DNA from: JBBSDV01 sp038240335
GTDB taxonomy: Bacteria > Chloroflexota > Dehalococcoidia > DSTF01 > JACRBR01
Assembly: GCA_038240335.1 (NCBI GenBank)
Contig: JBBSDV010000150.1
Location: forward strand, 1 to 8,228
Direction of reading: 5' to 3'
DNA length: 8,228 nt
Shown here one piece after another: positions 5,042-8,228 of the stretch (its first letter is position 1; the number at the start of each line of letters is the position of its first letter). The notes under the pieces are model-generated. The model had not been told where the DNA came from, ran no database searches, and was given only the letters and a program-made list of their open reading frames with translations. A program made the translations under genes and the position numbers.

Positions 5042-6447
5042 TGGACACGACCGTGATCCGCGTCGCCCTACCGACCGGCGACCTTCGCAAGGAAACAGCG
5101 GCCATGCTCGCCGCCAGCGGCGCCGGCATCGCCGATTATGCCGCCGGCTCTCGCGCGCTGCGATTCCCCATGCTCGACGAGGCCGCCATCGCCCGTGTCT
5201 TCCGCGAGAAGGACATCCCCGTTCAGGTCGCCCTCGGCAACTACGACATCGGCATCTGCAGCCTCACCTGGATCGAAGAGCTGACCCAGCGCTTCCCCGG
5301 CCACGAGATCGTCAAGCTCCGCGACCTCCAGTTCGGCGCGCAGTCGCTGTGGCTCGCTGCCGCCGGGGATGCGACGGAGTCGCCGATCCGCATCGTCAGC
5401 GAATACCCGAACATCGCCGAAGCGATCGCGCGCCGTATGCGTCTCCGCCGCTACCGCATCTTCCCCGTCGCCGGCGCCGCCGAAGCCTACCCGCCGGAGG
5501 ACGCCGACGTCGCGATCATTGCGGCGGCCGACGAGGCCGAAGTGGAGTCGCACGGGCTGCGGCCATTGTGGAAGGTGTTCGATAGCTCCACCTGGCTCAT
5601 CGCCAACAAGCGCAGCCTGGCGACAAAGGATCTCTCGACAGCGATGGCGCGGCTACTCGCCGGCAGCGGCAGCCCGTCGTCCGCGGGCTCGCTCTCGGCG
5701 CCGCCGGCGCTCGATCTTGGTGAGCGCCCTTCTGCCCGGCCGCGGCGTGCCCTTCGCCTCGCCCTCCCGGACGGCCACGCCCAATCGCACACGATCGCCG
5801 CCCTCCAGATGGCCGGTATTCGCGTCTTCGGGTACGAAGATGGCACCGTGCTGCGCCGTCCCGCCATCGAGTTCGACGGCGTCGAGGTGAAGGTGATTCG
5901 GCCGCAGAACATGCCGCAGCAGGTCGCCATCGGTCAGTTCGATCTCGCCGTCACCGGCCGCGACGTGCTGCTCGATCACACGGTGCAGTTCCCATCGAGT
6001 CCGGTCGAGGAGATCATTGATCTCGGCCGCTCGAAGTACAGCCTCGCCGTCATCGTCAAGGACGTTCCCGCCGACGATCTGCCCGGCGCGCTTCGCTACT
6101 GGCGCTCGCGCTCCGACGCGCCGATCCGCATCGCCAGCGAATTCGCCAACATCGCCGATCACTTCGCGCGCGAGCGCCACTTCGGCCGCTACAGCGTCAT
6201 CCCGATCGCCGGCGCATCCGAGGGCTTCGTCCCCGATGACGCCGAGATCCTGATCGAGGGCATCGAGACCGGCTCCAGCGTGCGCGCCAACAAGCTCACC
6301 GTCCTCGAGCGCTTCTTCGAATCGACAAACTGCGTCATCGCAAACAAGCAGCGGCCTTCGGGCGCGATGGGAGTCGTATTCGACGCACTCGTCGGCAAGC
6401 TGCGAACCGGCGCCGCGACCGCAGTCAGCGCCGGTGGGGGAGCGTGA
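5041..6447 (+). CDS. hisG: ATP phosphoribosyltransferase HisG with two tandem catalytic-type domains
   Basis: HisG condenses ATP with PRPP in the first step of histidine synthesis. Short HisG (about 200-230 aa) needs HisZ, and long HisG (about 290-300 aa) has its own regulatory domain. This protein is 468 aa and fits neither: residues 4-207 and about 237-457 are each a HisG-like unit, joined by a Ser/Pro/Ala-rich linker (208-235). Both halves share LP.G near the start, a DIP or NMP segment, a YDIGI/FDLAVTG segment, PIRI.SE..NIA (115-125 and 361-371), AGA.E and a final IANK (187-190, 433-436). The C-terminal unit keeps the PRPP loop as IETGSSVRANKL (408-419). At the aligned position the N-terminal unit has AADEAEVESHGL (162-173), which lacks the T-G-S/T-T core. 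The C-terminal domain is therefore likely catalytic and the N-terminal one structural or regulatory. The start at 5041 overlaps the hisZ stop by 1 nt. Confidence 0.9.
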   Translation: MDTTVIRVALPTGDLRKETAAMLAASGAGIADYAAGSRALRFPMLDEAAIARVFREKDIPVQVALGNYDIGICSLTWIEELTQRFPGHEIVKLRDLQFGAQSLWLAAAGDATESPIRIVSEYPNIAEAIARRMRLRRYRIFPVAGAAEAYPPEDADVAIIAAADEAEVESHGLRPLWKVFDSSTWLIANKRSLATKDLSTAMARLLAGSGSPSSAGSLSAPPALDLGERPSARPRRALRLALPDGHAQSHTIAALQMAGIRVFGYEDGTVLRRPAIEFDGVEVKVIRPQNMPQQVAIGQFDLAVTGRDVLLDHTVQFPSSPVEEIIDLGRSKYSLAVIVKDVPADDLPGALRYWRSRSDAPIRIASEFANIADHFARERHFGRYSVIPIAGASEGFVPDDAEILIEGIETGSSVRANKLTVLERFFESTNCVIANKQRPSGAMGVVFDALVGKLRTGAATAVSAGGGA

Positions 6448-6450
6448 GCG

Positions 6451-7194
6451 ATGCCGCTCCTCGGCCTCCACATGACAGTCGCCCGCCAGATCGCCCGCGA
6501 GCTTGATTCGCCCGCGATCGAGAGCGACCCGGGCGCGTACTATCTCGGCGCGACGACGCCCGATATTCGCGCGAAGACAGGCTGGCCGCGCGAGCGCACG
6601 CACTTCTTTCGTCTCGACGACTTCGGCCCGCAAAGCGGCGTACGCTGTCTCTTCGAGAACGAGCCCGGCCTCCGCGATGCTTCGCGCCTCGATCCGTCGA
6701 CCGCCGCCTTTGTCGCCGGCTACATCTCGCACCTCATCCTCGACGAGGAGTACATCGTCCAGATCTACCGTCAGTATTTCGGCACCGGCGGAGCGCTCAG
6801 CGTCAGCGATCGCCCCGACGTCAAGGACCGCCTCCTGCAGCTCGACCTCGAGCGGCGTGAGCGCGAGGACACCGTCGCCGTCACCGAAATCCGCGATGCG
6901 CTCGCCGAGACCGCCGTCGACCTCGCCGTCGACTTCATCGCCCAAGATACGCTGCGGGAGTGGCGCGACTGGCAGGTGCAGCACATCGTCAACGCGCCCA
7001 CGTTCGAGCGGATGATTGCCCGCCACCTGCACAGCGCCGGCATCGTCGGCGACGAGGCGATCGCCGTATTCATGGGGCAGGCCGGCGACGAGCTACGCGA
7101 GACGATGGAGGGCGTCGGTGAGGAGCGGGTTCGCGCGTATCTCTCGAGCGCGAAGGAGAAGGCGCGCCGCACGATGAAGGAGTACCTCTCGTGA
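6451..7194 (+). CDS. Zinc-dependent phospholipase C-like protein inside the his operon
   Basis: This 247-aa protein matches the pattern of the zinc-dependent phospholipase C family (Zn_dep_PLPC type). His7 in GLHMTVAR, Asp38 in YYLGATTPDIR (31-40 with Y30), His51 in RERTHFF, and His94 with Asp98 in AGYISHLILDE (89-99) are spaced as expected for the metal ligands. No signal peptide is visible, so it is probably cytosolic, and a role as a secreted lipase is unlikely. The real substrate is unknown. The C-terminal part (about 120-247) is helical and charged and ends in a Lys/Arg-rich stretch. GGGGGAG (6436-6442) lies 8 nt before the ATG and supports this start. The gene begins 3 nt after hisG and its last codons overlap the hisD GTG by 4 nt, so it is expressed with the his genes. 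No histidine-pathway reaction obviously needs it. Confidence 0.8.
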   Translation: MPLLGLHMTVARQIARELDSPAIESDPGAYYLGATTPDIRAKTGWPRERTHFFRLDDFGPQSGVRCLFENEPGLRDASRLDPSTAAFVAGYISHLILDEEYIVQIYRQYFGTGGALSVSDRPDVKDRLLQLDLERREREDTVAVTEIRDALAETAVDLAVDFIAQDTLREWRDWQVQHIVNAPTFERMIARHLHSAGIVGDEAIAVFMGQAGDELRETMEGVGEERVRAYLSSAKEKARRTMKEYLS

Positions 7195-8228
7195 GGATCG
7201 TCCGCGGTGCGGAGGAAGGCCGCCGCACGCTGCTTCGCCGCAAGCCGCTCGGCGACACAGAACTTCCGGCACGGATCCGCGAGAAGAACGCGACGATCTT
7301 TGGTGCGGATCTCCCCGTCGAGCAGCAGGTGCGCCGCATCCTCGACGACGTCCGTCGCGAAGGCGACGCCGCGGTCGCTCGCTATACCGCCGCCTTTACC
7401 GGCGCGGAGTTCGTTGCGCCCGAAGTAACGCGCGCCGAGATCGATGCCTCGTACAGCGCTGTCGAGCCGGAGCTGGTCAAGGCGCTGCAAGAGGCAGCCG
7501 AACACATCCGCGCGTACCACGAGCTGCAGCGCGAGCACTCGTCCCGCTCCTTCAGCGACCACGGCGTCGGCATGCAGGTGCGCGCGATCGAGCGCGTCGG
7601 CATGTACGTGCCGACCAGCCCCGGCGCCGTGTACCCGTCGTCGGTGCTGATGACGGCGATCCCTGCGAAGGTCGCCGGCGTCCGCGAGCTGATCATGATC
7701 AGCCCGCCCGGCCAAGATGGTGCGATGGCGCCGCTCAAGCTCGTCGCCGCCGACATCGCAGCCGTCGATCGCGTCTTCAAGGCCGGCGGCGCGGAGGGCA
7801 TCGGTGCGCTCGCGTACGGCACCGAGACCGTGCCGCGCGTCGACAAGATCGTCGGCCCCGGCGGCATATTCGTCACGCTCGCCAAGCGCGAGGTCTTCGG
7901 CAACGTCGGCATCGACGCGCTCTACGGCCCGAGCGAGACGATCGTCATCGCGGACGATACAGCGAACCCGATGTTCGCCGCCGCCGATCTGCTCGCCCAG
8001 GCCGAGCACGACGAACTTGCAACGCCGATCCTGATCACTACCTCCGAGGAGATCGCGACGGCAATAGGCGACGAGGTCGAGCGCCAACTCAAGCTGCTCG
8101 ATCGCGAGCCGATCGCGCGCGCGTCCTTCGATGCTCGCGGCGGCGCGATCATCGTTGGCAGCGTCGATGAGGCGGTCGCCCTCGGCAGCGAGTACGCGCC
8201 GGAGCACATGTGCCTGCTCGTTCGCGAC
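7191..8228 (+). CDS. hisD: Histidinol dehydrogenase HisD (3' end beyond window)
   Basis: HisD oxidises L-histidinol twice with NAD to give L-histidine, the last steps of the pathway. The frame is open from GTG 7191 to the window end (346 codons, against about 430 for the full family), so only the C-terminal part is missing. Family blocks are clear: ERVGMYVPTSPGAVYPSSVL (residues about 133-152), KIVGPGGIFVTLAKR (near 219-233), NVGIDALYGPSETIVIAD, then LLAQAEHD with Gln270 and His273, equivalent to the zinc ligands Gln259/His262 of the E. coli enzyme. APEHM carries Glu338-His339, the catalytic Glu-His pair. The usual GPGN reads GPGG here (Gly225), and AGPSE reads YGPSE, both minor departures. 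The other two zinc ligands would lie partly past the window end. The GTG start overlaps the upstream stop as GTGA, which argues for translational coupling. Confidence 0.93.
   Translation, partial: MRIVRGAEEGRRTLLRRKPLGDTELPARIREKNATIFGADLPVEQQVRRILDDVRREGDAAVARYTAAFTGAEFVAPEVTRAEIDASYSAVEPELVKALQEAAEHIRAYHELQREHSSRSFSDHGVGMQVRAIERVGMYVPTSPGAVYPSSVLMTAIPAKVAGVRELIMISPPGQDGAMAPLKLVAADIAAVDRVFKAGGAEGIGALAYGTETVPRVDKIVGPGGIFVTLAKREVFGNVGIDALYGPSETIVIADDTANPMFAAADLLAQAEHDELATPILITTSEEIATAIGDEVERQLKLLDREPIARASFDARGGAIIVGSVDEAVALGSEYAPEHMCLLVRD

Noticed and set aside
1374..7064. Five copies of GCGATCGC (1374, 1539, 5422, 6806, 7057), reminiscent of a highly iterated palindrome
   Set aside because: Four of the five are inside coding regions and are readily produced by frequent codons such as GCG ATC GCC. 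Related near-matches are common, so codon usage is a sufficient explanation.
5653..8207. Very long minus-strand open frames opposite hisG, the PLC-like gene and hisD (459 and 478 codons)
   Set aside because: They are antisense shadows of GC-rich genes with strong codon bias. Their products are Arg/Asp/Gly-rich with no recognisable domain, while the plus-strand frames carry clear family motifs.

Overview
The window is GC-rich DNA of about 8.2 kb. It holds seven protein genes and no RNA gene, CRISPR array or insertion sequence that I can see. The organism is probably a member of the Chloroflexota, perhaps in or near Dehalococcoidia or Thermomicrobia. The evidence is the very high third-position GC, the use of a HisZ-type regulatory subunit for histidine biosynthesis, and a zinc-dependent phospholipase C-like protein of a style I associate with that phylum. 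This placement is inference, not proof.

Left part (1-2776): the 3' portion of a polytopic membrane protein gene of unknown function is followed 5 bp later by a histidine-phosphatase (phosphoglycerate mutase-like) gene. This pair converges on a gene for a full-length NfeD membrane protease (minus strand). A near-perfect hairpin fills the gap between the two convergent stop codons and probably terminates transcription in both directions.

Middle (2764-3793): a short divergent intergenic region separates nfeD from a class I SAM-dependent methyltransferase. The methyltransferase ends in a stop-codon-spanning hairpin. About 340 bp without a convincing gene follows. It contains short direct repeats, a pyrimidine-rich tract built from CGCTTCCC-like units, a good -10 element (TAGAAT) and a 10-bp inverted repeat just upstream of the histidine genes.

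Right part (3794-8228): a tightly coupled histidine biosynthesis operon runs hisZ, a double-length hisG, a zinc-dependent phospholipase C-like gene, then hisD (cut by the window end). hisZ/hisG overlap by 1 nt (TGATG), hisG and the next gene are 3 nt apart, and that gene overlaps hisD by 4 nt (GTGA). HisZ and HisG together would catalyse and regulate the first step of histidine synthesis, and HisD performs the last two oxidations.

The most unusual item is HisG. It is 468 aa and contains two consecutive HisG-type catalytic domains. The C-terminal copy keeps the PRPP-binding loop (ETGSS), while the N-terminal copy has an acidic, degenerate loop (ADEAE) at the aligned position. This looks like a fused catalytic/pseudocatalytic pair working with HisZ. 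The second oddity is the PLC-like gene locked into the his operon by translational coupling.
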